A stretch of DNA of 64,000 bases. Origin: Sabethes cyaneus. Lineage: Eukaryota > Arthropoda > Insecta > Diptera > Culicidae. Numbering within the stretch: the first letter of the stretch is position 1; each line of letters opens with the position of its first letter. Under the pieces are notes generated by a model. That model was not told the origin of the DNA, ran no database searches, and saw only the letters and a program-made list of their open reading frames with translations. Shown here one piece after another: positions 25,555 through 36,875 of this stretch. The stretch lies in assembly GCF_943734655.1 (NCBI RefSeq), contig NC_071354.1, positions 12,432,001 to 12,496,000 on the forward strand, read 5' to 3'. Both the position numbers and the translations under genes were made by a program.

Positions 25555-25975
25555 TATGACTCGATTGAGCGGAGCTCTAGCGTTTTAGGAAAGTTCTTAT
25601 CCTTGGATACCATTTCGACGTTGTCGACGGCAGCCAATTATATGGCCTTTATTTCGCAATGACAGAATGCCAAATTTGGTCAAAATATCACGGAACAATC
25701 GTGTAGCTTCAAGAAAAACGGCAGATATTTTTCCACATATTCGTTCATGTAAACTTCCTGGTTGATGGCCCCGGTGGCAATGAAAATGTCACTTTTCAAA
25801 CCACAGGTGTAGATAGCCTTCCAAACCAGCGGATTTTTTGGCGACCTTTGACAGTTTGATATGCTTGAAAATTTCTGCCACTTTTTGCTCCCTTCGGCTT
25901 CCATATAAAACTCCTGCGCATGGTGCTGTTTGAAGTTTCCTTTGAAGTAGCTTTCGTCTTCCAACACCATGCATT
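25555..25975 (-). pseudogene. DD37E-type mariner transposase fragment
   Basis: The minus strand reads VLEDESYFKGNFKQHHAQEF, WKAIYTCGLKSDIFIATGAI, then SVIF, a stop, PNLAFCHCEIKAI and, in another frame, MVSKDKNFPKTLELRSIES. These pieces match the first catalytic D region, the LVWxAIxxCG block, the second D region (here N in PNLA) and the LRxIE third site. Counting from that N to the E of RSIE gives 37 intervening residues, the DD37E spacing. The replaced aspartate, stops and frameshifts mean it cannot be active. Confidence 0.72.
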
Positions 25976-28837
25976 CTAACTACGTTAGCATCATCGTGTA
26001 CAACTTTCAGGGTCGTGATTTACCAAAATGAGATTTACAAATCGTATCTTTCATGACATTATACACTGTTGTTACACATTAATATATTACGTAACACAAA
26101 TCCAAAAACTGTGAGAAGTCTTCTGGAAAAAATTCGCCAAAAGACCGAATTCGGTGTGCCCACGGTCCGGTTAAAGTGATACAGTTTTCCACATCCCTAG
26201 TCGGTATGCACAATTTTGTGTGCCATTTCTCCACGAACCGAACCAATTCTCCGTAGCAGCACCAGCAGCAGGATAGAAGAAATGCTAATAAATCTGTCTG
26301 AAGTACTTTCTCATTATTCTTTCCATACTTTTGCCATTCACCTTCGGAAGCGAACCAACACTAATGGAAGAAAAACTCAAATTGGTTTTCATACTGCTGA
26401 ACTTGCTCGAGCCGATTTTCCACCCTTTAAATCGTAATTGGAAGGAATTAATACAAATTTCAATCCCACTTACGAAAGAAGTTACCCCCACGATTGCCTG
26501 TCCCTGACATTTCGCGCGACAGCGAAAGATCTTAGTTACATTGAGCGCCGCTCCACCTAGGAGCTAGGACGCTTTTAACGATGAAGTTGTCATCGTTGGC
26601 ACCTCGTTCTCCGCTTTTACGGGCTTTACGGCTCGAACTCACACGGCAGAGCATAATCGTTAGCGCCAGACTTGACGAAAGACGAGCTCTGCATTCTGCT
26701 AAGAACGACGCCATCTCCAACCAACCGACGACGACACCCCATTATCAGCTGTCACTCAAGCGGGTATGATCGCTACAAGGAAAAAGAGAATGCCATGATT
26801 TTCTGCTCGATTATTGTTACGATGATTATTGCTGATGATGTTTGTCATCATCATTATTTTCTTCTCCTGGAAACCTCATCATTTGAATCATTATTGTTCA
26901 ATAGAATAAATAGTTTTTCTTCAAATAACTTCAACTTTTTTCTGTCATTTAGTAAAAAGTTAATATTGACCGCTTCCAAAATGGTTATTCACCGGCAGAC
27001 TACAGCTCCCATGAAGACATTGCTCGAAACGACATTCTGTGTAAACCGTAAAATTATTCTCACGTGGCTGATTACTTTTCCCAAACTAAACAAAGACACG
27101 CTTTGTGTAACATTTTATTTTGTGACAATCTTGTTTAAAATTTTTCCCAAACTCACTTACCAACCGGCAGCAGCTGCCAGCAGCTGCGAAATCCGATTTG
27201 CATCGAGCTTCTCCCACCTTTGGGCGGAGGGCTGCAATTTTCGCAACCTGTCTCCCGGGGAAAACAACTTTCCCGGTGCACTTCATTATTCCGAACCTCA
27301 CATGTGGCAGCGAACTGCGGCGCTAACCAGTGCAAACTGAATTGCAAAGTAGTTTGTGCCGCGGCAAACAATCTCATTTTACGAACCTTCAAATCTTCGC
27401 ACCTCGTGAATTCTTTCCGGAAAATAGACAAAAAATGCACAGCATATACCTACAGCACCTAGACACACAATCAGCAAAGGGCAGAAGTTGGGATAAAATG
27501 TCACACAGCGCACGTGAAATAGCAAAACAGTACGACACCCATCCAATTTCACATCGCCGCCCGCCGCCATCCTATATCTAGGAGGATCCACCGGTTGGCG
27601 TGGCGTCAGGCGTTGTGTATCAGCACCATTCCACAACGGCACTGACAGTTCCGCTTATGCCGGCCGGTTATTGTCGAATAATAAAAAAGCGAACTAATTT
27701 TTTCCGGGCTCTTGACAGTTTTCCCCGGTCGTCGCAGGTCAGGTTGCCGGTGAGCTGACGGGTGTTAAACCGAAGGGAAAAAACACTCTGTTGCACTTCG
27801 GTCCCGGCCCGGACCCGGATAGGAGATGTCCGTTCGGTTCGTTCGTTCGCTCATGTACTCGTCCGCGAACGATTGCTCGGTTTGCCCCTAGTGTTTCTTT
27901 CTGTCCTCCGCGTTAGTTCGCTCGTTCGTTGCTTGGTTCGCATTTGCCATTTTAAAATTTATATCTTTAGTTTTGTAAATAAATCATGTCATTTTGCATT
28001 TTGATAAATCCTATAGACACACATGCAGAGACACTCGTTTCAAAGGGGTGGACGAGGAAAAAACGGTTCGCCTGCGCCGCCTGGCATGATACGGCTCGCT
28101 AGCAACCTGGCAGGCCTTGATGGGTAAACAAAAACCGAACCCAAATGAGTGTATCTCGATACATTCGTTGGTATGTACTTTTACGTTGACCCTTTTTTGT
28201 AGGTATCACTGTGAAGCTTTGGTAGAACGGCAAGAGTTCGATAGAGAGAACGTTTTTTTTCGATCATAGGAACCCAAGGGAACCAAAGTCTCGACACCTT
28301 GACGGGTGACATTTTTTATATCGGTTATATTACGACCGAACTTTTGCACGGGAGTTCAAGATCACATTCTCGCCGTTTCGAAGTGACAATAATAATTAAT
28401 AATTGTGCTTGAGTATTTCAAGTGTGAATTTCGCCTGAAGATCGATTCTAGACCTCTACGATCCAGTAACCCTAAATTGAATGACCGAAAATCCGACAAA
28501 ATTCGAGCAGTTGAAACACCCGGCTATAAATATAAAAATTGTTATTTAAACGTTTCAATTTATTATGTAAAATTATGTAAATAACAAGTATTTAGAGTCT
28601 TTCGACGATATTTCATAAGGAACAGTCCTAAACTAGTACTCGAAATTTTAACAGGGATACAGGTGTACCCGGGTAATCAATTGAGGGTTAACTTTCTACG
28701 CCTGACTTTTCATCAGACGGCTTATGAACGGTCAAAATGAACCAATTCCAGCAATGTGTGATATATTCAATATGTGTATCATTTGTATGATTTTTGTATT
28801 AAGATAAAGTGTATAAAGATGCGAATATTGTGAAGCA
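25976..28837. other. Unclassified, partly GC-rich DNA
   Basis: Mostly non-repetitive by eye. Open frames at 26672-27340 (plus) and several minus frames have no recognised domain and overlap on both strands. CAGCAGCTGCCAGCAGCTGC is at 27165-27185 and purine-rich GATGATGATG-like sequence near 26825-26850. No splice-bounded exon could be supported. Confidence 0.4.
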
Positions 28838-28957
28838 ACTAAAACTTGGCAGATTACAGTAGACTGGTCACGTAGTAAGGATGCCGAATGAACGACCAGC
28901 AAAAGCAACATTCAACAGAGAACTCGATAGAGGCCGACGATTTTGAGGCAGACCCCT
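28838..28957 (+). pseudogene. RTE-type LINE C-terminal fragment
   Basis: The plus frame reads VKQLKLGRLQ, a stop, TGHVVRMPNERPAKATFNRE, LDRGRRF, a stop, GRP. The LRWxGHVxRMxxxRPAK segment is the end of the connection region in insect RTE-like LINEs. The mariner at 28960 sits at its right edge, apparently inserted into this remnant. Confidence 0.55.
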
Positions 28958-28959
28958 TA

Positions 28960-30255
28960 AGGCTTGTTCGCGACAAAATTTGGACATCCCCAAATACACA
29001 CAGCTTCGGAAATACATTAATAATGAGTGAAATATTTTGCAGAGTGGTAGACATACATCTATTCTTTCTGAAAATATAACACTTGTTTATATTACAAGCG
29101 CTCAGCGTAAAATGGCGTCGAAAGAAGAGCAGGTACGAAAAGCAATTGTGTGCGGTCGCAATCAAAATCCGGATCTCTCGTTAAGAAAACTTGCCAAAAA
29201 GCTTGGATTTCCCCCAAGCACTGTTCACATTGTTTTAAAATCGTTCGATACTCGCTTGACAACAGCTAGGAAGAAGGGAAGTGGAAGAAAAACGGATCTG
29301 AGGAACCACCACAAGGATGCGAAGGTAAAACAAATATTACGGAGGAGACCAGATCTTTCTGTACGTACTATTGCACGTAAAATAAAAATGTCGCCAACAT
29401 TCGTGCATACTTCTAAGCAACGACAAGGCATGAAGTCTATTAAGGTGAGGACTGTGCCAAACCGTAATGATAAGCAAAATACGACGGTCAAAACACGCGC
29501 TCGTAAGCTTTATCGCGCATATTTAACGAAGTTTCCATGCGTTATAATGGACGATGAAACGTATGTCCCAGAAGACTTTAAACAGTTTCCTGGCATGTCT
29601 TTTTACACTGCCATGAAACGGAATGGCGTTGCAGAGCATTTTAGGACAAAGAAGAAAGCCAAGTTCCCCAAAAAATATTTAGTATGGCAGGCCATATGCA
29701 GCTGTGGTCGCGCAAGCAAAAGTTACATCACTACGGGAACGGTTAAAAAAAATATACCGTGAAGAATGCCTGCAGAAACGATTGTTACCGTTCCTACACA
29801 GCCATGATGTACCCTCGCTGTTTTGGCCTGATTTGGCATCCTGTCACTACGCCAAAGACGTTTTGAAATGGTTTGATGCTAATGGAGTCCATATTGTACC
29901 GAGGAGGCGAATCTACCTAACTGTCCAGAGTTACGCCCCATCGAGCGGTATTGGGCTTTCGTGAAGAGAGAGCTATCCCAGCACAAACAACACGCAACAA
30001 CTACAGATAAATTTCGAAAATCTTGGGCAAACGCAGCTAAATTGGTTGCCAACAAGTCTGCACTGACCCTCATGGCAAGGGTAAACTCCCAAATTCGCCA
30101 ATTTTTCATGCAGATGCAGACCAAATAAGTAATGTTAATTTGTTGGATAATTATTAACGATACACACATAAATCATATAAAATTGTTTCATGGATTAAAC
30201 TTCTAGCAAATTTGTTTTATTGCAAAATTGAGGTGTCCAGATCACGAACAAGCCT
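28960..30255 (+). mobile_element. Nearly full-length DD37E mariner-type transposon
   Basis: The left terminus reads AGGCTTGTTCGCGA and the right, complemented, AGGCTTGTTCGTGA. Both are flanked by TA (28958-28959... and 30256-30257), the target duplication of Tc1/mariner elements. The 1,296-bp length fits a complete element with one transposase gene, which is at 29112-30128. Left flank 28838-28957 is an RTE remnant. Confidence 0.85.
29112..30128 (+). pseudogene. DD37E mariner-type transposase, broken by two frameshifts
   Basis: This would be a cut-and-paste transposase. It starts MASKEEQVRKAIV, followed by a paired helix-turn-helix DNA-binding region (about residues 20-100, including LRKLAKKLGFPPSTVHIVLK and then DLSVRTIARKIKMSPTFVH). 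Next come the first catalytic D (CVIMDDETYV), LVWQAICSCG, FWPDLASCHYAKDVLKWFD with the second D, and PELRPIERYW with the catalytic E, which is 37 residues beyond the second D. The first break is in an 8-base A run (29745-29752). The second is near 29900, between HIVPRR and the PELRPIE block. Both are single small indels and most of the protein is otherwise well preserved, so the copy died recently or these are homopolymer sequencing errors. Mosquito ITmD37E elements are the closest known group. Confidence 0.85.
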
Positions 30256-30603
30256 TACACGTTGACACGCTGTGATCCATACGTCTCCGCCAAATATCGC
30301 ACGCGGTATATTTCTCTCGAACACGGTAAATGCGCGTATCCCAACAAACACTGAAACTGAACTAACATGCTACTGATTTAACTATGAATACAGGTGGCAG
30401 ACGCTGGATAAATTTAAGCAACGGCCTCTGTATTCTATAAGTGTTTAAGCAGCCAACGAATGCGCAGTAAATCAGCTGCTTCACATAATGGTGTCACAAG
30501 CAGATTAGGTGCATCTTCAACCTCTCCACAATCCGTCAATATTTTCAATAATTGTGCCATACTGGCTGAATAAACTATTTGTTATGTTAATAAAAAAAGC
30601 CCG
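30256..30603. other. Unclassified spacer
   Basis: No motif recognised. The first bases may continue the RTE remnant interrupted by the mariner. Confidence 0.3.
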
Positions 30604-32402
30604 CCCGAGAAACATTTATGCGCTGATTAAACATTTTAGCAGCCATTATTATTCAGCCATAGCTGAATAAGCATGGAATAAAATTTGTGTAAACAATTCT
30701 GCAATACTTGTTCAGCCGAAATTGGAGAACTTATACAATCTATTTCGTTTGCAGAAAAAACTCTTGTTAAGCTCTGTACGCCTTGTGGAAACAAGCTTTG
30801 CGCAAATTAGTTATTTAAAAACGCGCAAAATCCTTTATTAAGCTCCATTGGAACTTCGAAAGCAGCTATTGGCAAGCCCCAGGCTTAATAAAATCACCAG
30901 ATGCCAGAAAATATACTGGAATGCAAACCCGTTGACAAAATCTCAGTATTTGTACAAACAACGTGCGTACACCCGCGGTTTCTACGGTGGTCTTCGTATA
31001 CAAGGATGCTCCACGTCATTGCTTATTGCATGCGCTTTGTCGCAAATATTTGTGCTAAAACCAGAACGCAGCCTCAAACAACCATGATTAGTGTCTGCAG
31101 AATATTATCCGTTGAGCCAAAAAGGCATACTTCTGTGTATTCGTGTGCTTTGCTACTAAGGCCGTTCACATTGAGTTAGCCAGTGACTTATCAACTCAAG
31201 CCTTCCTGTGCGCTTTCCGCCGTTTCATTTCCCGGCAGGGACTACCAACTCACGTCCATTCGGACAACGGAAAGAATTTCGAAGGAGCAAAAAATGAAAT
31301 GGCAAAGCTTTTTAACATGTTTGAAAGTCCTGCCGAACAGGAAAAATTCAGTGCCCTATGCGTCGACTTAGGAATAACCTGGCACCTTACGCATTTCGGT
31401 GGATTATGGGAGGCGGCAGTAAAGACAGCAAAAAGACATCTATTTCGCCAGCTTGGACTATCATTCGAAGACATGAGTACAATTTTAGCACAAATAGATT
31501 CCCAGATGAATTCAAGACCGTAACTGCCGCTCTCCGAAGATCCCAATGACCTGTCTGCCTTAACACCAGGTTACTTTCTCACCAGCACCTCAATGAACGC
31601 TCTACCCGACCCAGACGTTAGCCATATTCTGATCAATCGCTTAGACCCCTATCGGAAGTTGCAAATGTACACTCAAAAATTTTGGGATCACTGGAGGCGA
31701 GAATATTTGCAGGAACTACACAAAGAGACCAAACATCCTCGCCTCCCAGAAGTAATTCAGCCGGGCCAAATGGTAATTTTGGTGAATGAGTTGCCCGAAT
31801 CGTCAGCGTTCATCCAGGAAAGGATAATATAACCCGTGTAGTTTCGCTACGTACGTCAAAAGGAGTTATAATGCGTCCGACAACAAAAATCTGCCTGCTA
31901 CCATGCGCCACTTTATCGGATCAGGAGGAATCGACTTTTCCGGCGGCCATCAACCCACAATTAGATCATCAAATGGCGCTATGAGCTTTAGTTCTAGGTG
32001 TTTCAAAAGAAAACCAAATTTTGTTATTCGCAATTTGTAGTTATTAAGTCGCAAGATATTAAGCTTTTTCGATTTTTTGAATACTATAAATTTGTATTCA
32101 AGATAACTCTTCAAGGTGGCAGGTATGATGGATCAGCACTGCTATACGGTAGTTTATTTTGTTGAAGGAGTGCCAGCGGGCATAATAGCTCAGTGAGTAG
32201 TAGCTCAGTTAGTGAGAGAGTAGTTTTGGGTCCATCATATCACGAGGATTTGGTTCACATTCAGTGAACCAAACATCACATCACTCTTCAATTTCGGAAC
32301 ACAACTAATAATTTTTATTCCTAAAACTAAACCTTAGTTCAGCCAAAGGTTGAATAAATTCAGCTATAAAAGCATTCGATCAGCCTAAAATTGTTACTTG
32401 GG
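30604..32402. mobile_element. CCCAAG-family MITE split by a BEL/Pao fragment
   Basis: 30604-30903 matches the reverse complement of the MITE at 53686-54121 from its CCCAAGAAATATTTATG-type end inward. 32316-32402 matches the other end, finishing GATCAGCCTAAAATTGTTAC followed by TTGGG. About 1.4 kb between these parts is BEL/Pao-derived sequence. Roughly 35 bp of the MITE centre is missing at the junction. A further partial copy in plus orientation begins right after 32402 (CAAAGCTGCAATTGAGCT). Confidence 0.65.
31090..31960 (+). pseudogene. BEL/Pao gag-pol fragment: integrase core and C-terminal domain
   Basis: Plus-strand frames encode CFATKAVHIELASDLSTQAF (about 31143-31205), HVHSDNGKNFEGAKNEMAKL (with a catalytic D in SDN), ITWHLTHFGGLWEAAVKTAK (with the catalytic E in GLWE), then DSQMNSRP and a stop at 31521. 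After the stop come ISRLDPYRK-like sequence, YTQKFWDHWRREYLQELHKE and the IQPGQMVILVNELP C-terminal domain (DUF5641-like). Relative to the intact element at 36862-42201 it lacks gag, protease, RT and RNase H and has no LTRs. It sits inside a MITE, which suggests insertion of a truncated copy or capture by recombination. Confidence 0.82.
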
Positions 32403-32804
32403 TACCTGCTTTCAAAGCTGCAATTGAGCTGTTTGCGTGTTTTTAAATAACCAATTTGCGCAATGCTGTTAATCCTGTTTTTAGAACGAGAAATAGTTTT
32501 GCAATGCTTTTTCAATCGCTTAATCAACGTTCCATCAACCTTTATGCAACCAAAACATAATCTATTTTAAAATTTATAAAAATGGAACGCGTCATATTTA
32601 TTTTGCTATGGCGTCGTAAGCTATATTTTTAATTTCGAATAACTTGAATTCGTATATGCAAGCTAATTAAAAATACATGCCGTCATCTTTAGGGAATTGA
32701 ACCGCCATCTTCTGAAAATAAATAAAAAAAAAAACTTTCCAATTAAATTATATTATTAATATTTATTCGTGACAGATACGTATCCCAGCTAGCATTTTTT
32801 TTTG

Positions 32805-32920
32805 TTAGATTATAGTCACTTTAACAGCTTATGTCATTCGAGACTTTTGTGGGGTTGGGATTTGAACTCGGGTCCTCGGCGTGAGAGGCGTAAATGCTGA
32901 CCGCTACGCTAGCATTTTCA
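32805..32920 (-). mobile_element. tRNA-derived SINE (family 4), head region
   Basis: On the minus strand an A-box-like TAGCGTAGCGGTCAGCA precedes a B-box-like CGAGTTCAAATCCC, with anticodon-arm-like CTCTCACGCCGAGGACC between them. After the B box come AACCCCACAAAAGTCTCGAA and TGACATAAGC. The order and spacing are those of a tRNA-derived promoter. The sequence does not fold as a canonical tRNA gene, so it is called a SINE. Confidence 0.7.
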
Positions 32921-33148
32921 TATGTATATAAAAGATAAATATCAGCATTACGTACAGATATACATGCTAATAAATCGTATTTGATGCGCAAAATTGGAAT
33001 ATCTGTACTATTTTGGAGGCGATATACGCGATTAGGAATAATTTTAAGTATTACGATTATATAAATCTTTATATTCGATAGTATCCGATTAAGAACGACT
33101 CGCTTCGTACTGATATACAATTTTGTGCTAAAAATCATATATATATAT

Positions 33149-33171
33149 ATCTATACCTATAAAGAAGGATT

Positions 33172-33217
<46 letters not shown>

Positions 33218-35703
33218 CTGTGTTCCTTATAGAATCAAAAACTACTGAACCAATCGGCGTGAAAATTTGCATGTAGAGGTTTTTGGGGCCAGGAAAGGTT
33301 TTAGTGATGGTTAGAGACCCCTCCCCCCACTAAGAGGGGGGGCTCCCATACAAATGAAACACAAATTTCTGCATAACTCGAGAACTAATCAAGCAAATAG
33401 AACCAAATTTGGCATGTGGGTGTTTTCGGTGACAAGAATTTATTCTAGGGTAATTTGAGACCCCTCCCCTCTTTATAAGGGGAATTATAACTCCTCTCCC
33501 CTTTAAGAGGGGGGGTTTTCATACAAATTTCCTCATAACTCGAGAACTAATCAAGCAAATAGAACCAAATTTGGCATGTGAAAGTTTTCGAGGGCAAGAA
33601 AATTTTCTATGTTGAATTAGGACCCCTCCTCACTTTAAGAGGGGGGGCTCCTGTACAAATGAAATACCAATTTCCTCATAACTCTAGAACTAATCAAGCA
33701 AATGGAACCAAATTTGGCATGTGTGTGTTTTTGAAGACAAAATTTTTTTTATGATGAATTGGGACCCCTCCCTACTTTAAGTGGGGGGGGTCCTATACAA
33801 ACGAAATACAAATTTCCTTATAACTCGAGAGCTAATCCAGCAAATGGAACCAAATTTGGTATGTAGGTGTTTTTGGAGGCAAGAATTTTTTCTATGATGA
33901 ATAAGAACCTCTCCCCACTTTAGGAGGGGGGGCTCCTATACAAATGAAATACAAATTTCCTCATAACTCGAGAACTAATCAAGCAAATAGAACCAAATTT
34001 GGCATGTGGGTGTTTTCGGTGACAAGAATTTATTCTATGGTAAATTGAGACCCCTCCCTCTTTATAAGGGGAATTGTAACTCCTCTCCCCTTTAAGAGGG
34101 GGGGCTTCCATACAAATTTCCTCATAACTCGAGAACTAATCAAGCAAATGGAACCAAATTTGGCATGTGAAGGTTCTCGAGGGCAGGAAAATTTTCTACG
34201 GTGAATTAGGACCCCTCCCCACTCTAAGAGGGGGGGCTCCTGTACAAATGAAATACAAATTTCCTCATAACTCGAGAACTAATCAAGCAAATAGAACAAC
34301 ATTTGGCATGTGGGTGTTTTTTTTGGTGACAAGAATTTATTCTATTGTGAATTGAGACCCCTCCCCTCTTTATAAGAGGAATTATAACTCCTCTCCCCTT
34401 TAAGAGGGGGGGCTTCCATACAAATTTCCTCATAACTCGAGAACTAATCAAGCAAATGCAACCAAATTTGGCATGTGAAGGTTTTCGAGAGCAAGAAAAT
34501 TTTCTATGGTGAATTAGGACCCCTCCCCACTTTAAGAGGGGCTCCTGTACAAATGAAATACAAATTTCCTCATAACTCGAGAACTAATCAAGCGAATTGA
34601 ACCAAATTTGGCATATGTGTGTTTTTGGAGACAATTTTTTTTTCAATGATGAATTGGGACCCCTCCCCACTTTAGGAGGGAGGGTCCTATACAAACGAAA
34701 TACAAATTTCCTCATAACTCGAGAACTAATCCAGCAAATGGAACCAAATTTGGCGTGTAGGTGTTTTTGGAGGCAAGAATTTTTTCTGTGATGAATTAGG
34801 ACCTCTTCCCACATTAGGAGGGGGGGCTCCAATACAAATGAAATACAAATTTCCCCATAACTCGAGAACTAATCAAGCAAATAGAACCAAATTCGGCATG
34901 TGGAGGTTTTTGGAGGCAAAAATATTTTCTACGGTGAATTAGGATCCTTCCACACTTCAAGAGGGGGGGCTTCTACACAAATGAAATACAAATTTCCTCA
35001 TAATTCGAGAACTAATCAAGCAAATGGAACCATATTTGGCATGTGGGTGTTTTTGGAGGCAACCATTTTTCCCATTATGAATTAGGACTTCTTACCTTTT
35101 CAGGAGGGGGGGGGGCTCCCATTCAAACGAAATACAAATTTGCTCATAACTTTAGAACTAATCAAGCAAATGGAACCAAATTTGGCATGTGAGAGTTTTA
35201 GATGGCGGAATTTTTTTTCTGTGGTGTATTACGACCCCTTTCCCTTTTAAGAGGGTGGGCTCCCATACAAATGAAATACAAATTTCCTTATAATTTGAGT
35301 ACTAATCAAGCAAATGGAACCAAATTTAGCATGTAGGAGATTTTTGAGTCTTGAATTTATTTTATGATAGTTAGAGACCTCTCACCCCTGTGGTAGGGGG
35401 GTATGGACTCTCATACAAATAAAACAGAAATTTTTGCGAAACTCAAAAACTAATCCAACTCGAGAAATTCGAGACTCTTCCATAAAACATTAATCAATAA
35501 CAAGACCACAAAAACTATCTATAGTAACACTAGATCATTCAGGACGAGCCGGTCGCGAGTGTTGCCGGTGACCCGCCGTCGGAAGCGCCGCCCACTGGGG
35601 GGCTTGCAAAACTCGAGATAGTGACAAAGATCATCCGAGATTCATGATTTATGTACAACACAGGTTAATTTGTGGCAATACGAAGTTTGTCGGGTCAGCT
35701 AGT
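33149..35703 (-). mobile_element. Helitron-like non-autonomous element B (HINE/mini-me type)
   Basis: Reverse orientation: it ends at 35703 with AGTTTGTCGGGTCAGCTAGT and begins at 33149 with ATCTATACCTATAAAG followed by (GTCT)n at 33172-33217. Between them are about 14 diverged copies of the roughly 150-bp unit seen in element A (recurring CCAAATTTGGCATGTG and CTCATAACTCGAGAACTAAT). Both outer edges touch TA-dinucleotide runs. No protein is encoded; the small open frames within come from the repeat unit. Confidence 0.75.
33172..33217. repeat. (GTCT)n microsatellite, about 11 units
   Basis: This is the tetranucleotide tract of Helitron-like element B, complementary in sequence to the 834-unit tract in element C. 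Confidence 0.95.
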
Positions 35704-35730
35704 ATATATATATATATATATCGGTGATTT

Positions 35731-35781
<51 letters not shown>

Positions 35782-35783
35782 TT
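35704..35783. repeat. Simple-sequence spacer between two head-to-head elements
   Basis: A TA run (35704-35720), CGGTG, then about 13 ATTT units to 35783. It separates the 5' ends of Helitron-like elements B and C. Confidence 0.95.
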
Positions 35784-35892
35784 ACTAGCTGACCCGACAA
35801 ACTTCGTATTGCCACAAATTAACCTGTGTTGTACATAAATCATGAATCTCGGATGATCTTTGTCACAATCTCGAGTTTTGCAAGCCCCCCAG

Positions 35893-36098
35893 TGTAAAAT
35901 CTATCTTGTATCAGAGCTCAGCGAACACGTCCGCACCGCACGACTGTCTACTCTAGAATAAACCACGTGGTACTATTTGTACTGTTTGCTGCCGAACCGC
36001 ACACCTACAACTTCGTGTCATATACAAGTAGTACATGTAGTATTGTGTGACCAGCTCAGCTCGTTAGGCTTACACATTATAAATAGCCCATCGTTACA
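35893..36098 (-). repeat. 3' LTR of the gypsy-type element
   Basis: 206 bp, TG...CA ends, apparently identical to 46755-46960. On the minus strand a TATTTATAA box lies close to the LTR start. Confidence 0.92.
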
Positions 36099-36112
36099 TC
36101 TCTCCCTTTTTT
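36099..36112 (-). other. Polypurine tract of the gypsy-type element
   Basis: On the minus strand AAAAAAGGGAGAGA ends exactly at the 3' LTR boundary, where plus-strand DNA synthesis is primed in LTR retrotransposons. Confidence 0.82.
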
Positions 36113-36314
36113 ATGAGTTGAACTATAAGTTTACAAACGCCTTTAGTTTCTATAAAAAAATCAGTAACAGACATACAGTATCCTCAACATCCAGTATACA
36201 ATCTCTAAGCCCACCTTGCATCCCACTATAGGACGTTTGATCCCATATGAAGTCATGTATCGTTTGAACAGATGTAGCTACCTGTCCAACTGGCTTCCCG
36301 GACCTGTTGCTCAT

Positions 36315-36875
36315 TGTTCAAACCGAAATAAAATTGGCTTGCGGGAAGGAAACGGCTGGTAGCGTACGACCGTGATGGCGTCTTTGCTCGGTTGAGCCCT
36401 CAGGAAAACCACCCCAATCGCAGCGTCACAAAAGAAGCGGACTGTATCTAACACGGTGGCGGTGGATGTTGCACAGAATACACAAAGTCTTAACACAAAG
36501 TTATTTTAAAACATTTATTAACACTTAACTTTACATATAAATTTAATCAAACGTATTGTATGGAATCAAAAATGGACTGAATGCTAACGAAGTCGCGCAT
36601 GTCCTTTTTATCGGCGCTGTCCAGGTAGGAATTTTCCTTTGCTCTCGTCCTTGCTTCGGAAACATCCAATCGACGCTCGTTCCCGATTGGTCAACTGAAG
36701 TGATGGTGTGATGTTGCGAAATAATTTCGGTGGACGTCGGGTGGCGTCGTTTTACACGTTCGAACGCGATGCGCACATAAATTTTCCATTCGACGTAGTA
36801 GGCATTTTTTTTCTTTCTGGTTTCTCATGCATAATGCGGTTTGACATTCTCAAACCGCTGTTCAAGCATTGAACA
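36315..36875 (-). repeat. 3' LTR of the BEL/Pao element
   Basis: 561 bp with a 6-bp terminal inverted repeat (TGTTCA/TGAACA). It contains a minus-strand AATAAA polyadenylation signal at 36514-36519 and the last four codons and stop of gag-pol at its inner edge. Confidence 0.95.

Noticed and set aside
26672..27340. 222-codon plus-strand frame
   Set aside because: Composition is unlike coding sequence, no motif is recognised, and several antisense frames overlap.
28484..28550. Possible gag start (MTENPTKFEQL) of another LTR element
   Set aside because: Only about 20 codons before a stop, with no LTR, primer site or pol nearby to support it.
32805..32920. Candidate tRNA gene on the minus strand
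   Set aside because: A and B boxes are present, but the sequence does not form a clean cloverleaf with paired acceptor stem; better explained as a tRNA-derived SINE.
33240..35420. Regularly spaced repeats resembling a CRISPR array
   Set aside because: The whole roughly 150-bp unit is repeated with no unique spacers, in a eukaryotic transposable element.
36543..36776. 77-codon frame present twice (also 42658-42891) as a possible LTR-encoded gene
   Set aside because: It lies wholly within both copies of the BEL LTR and has no recognised domain; duplication follows from LTR structure.
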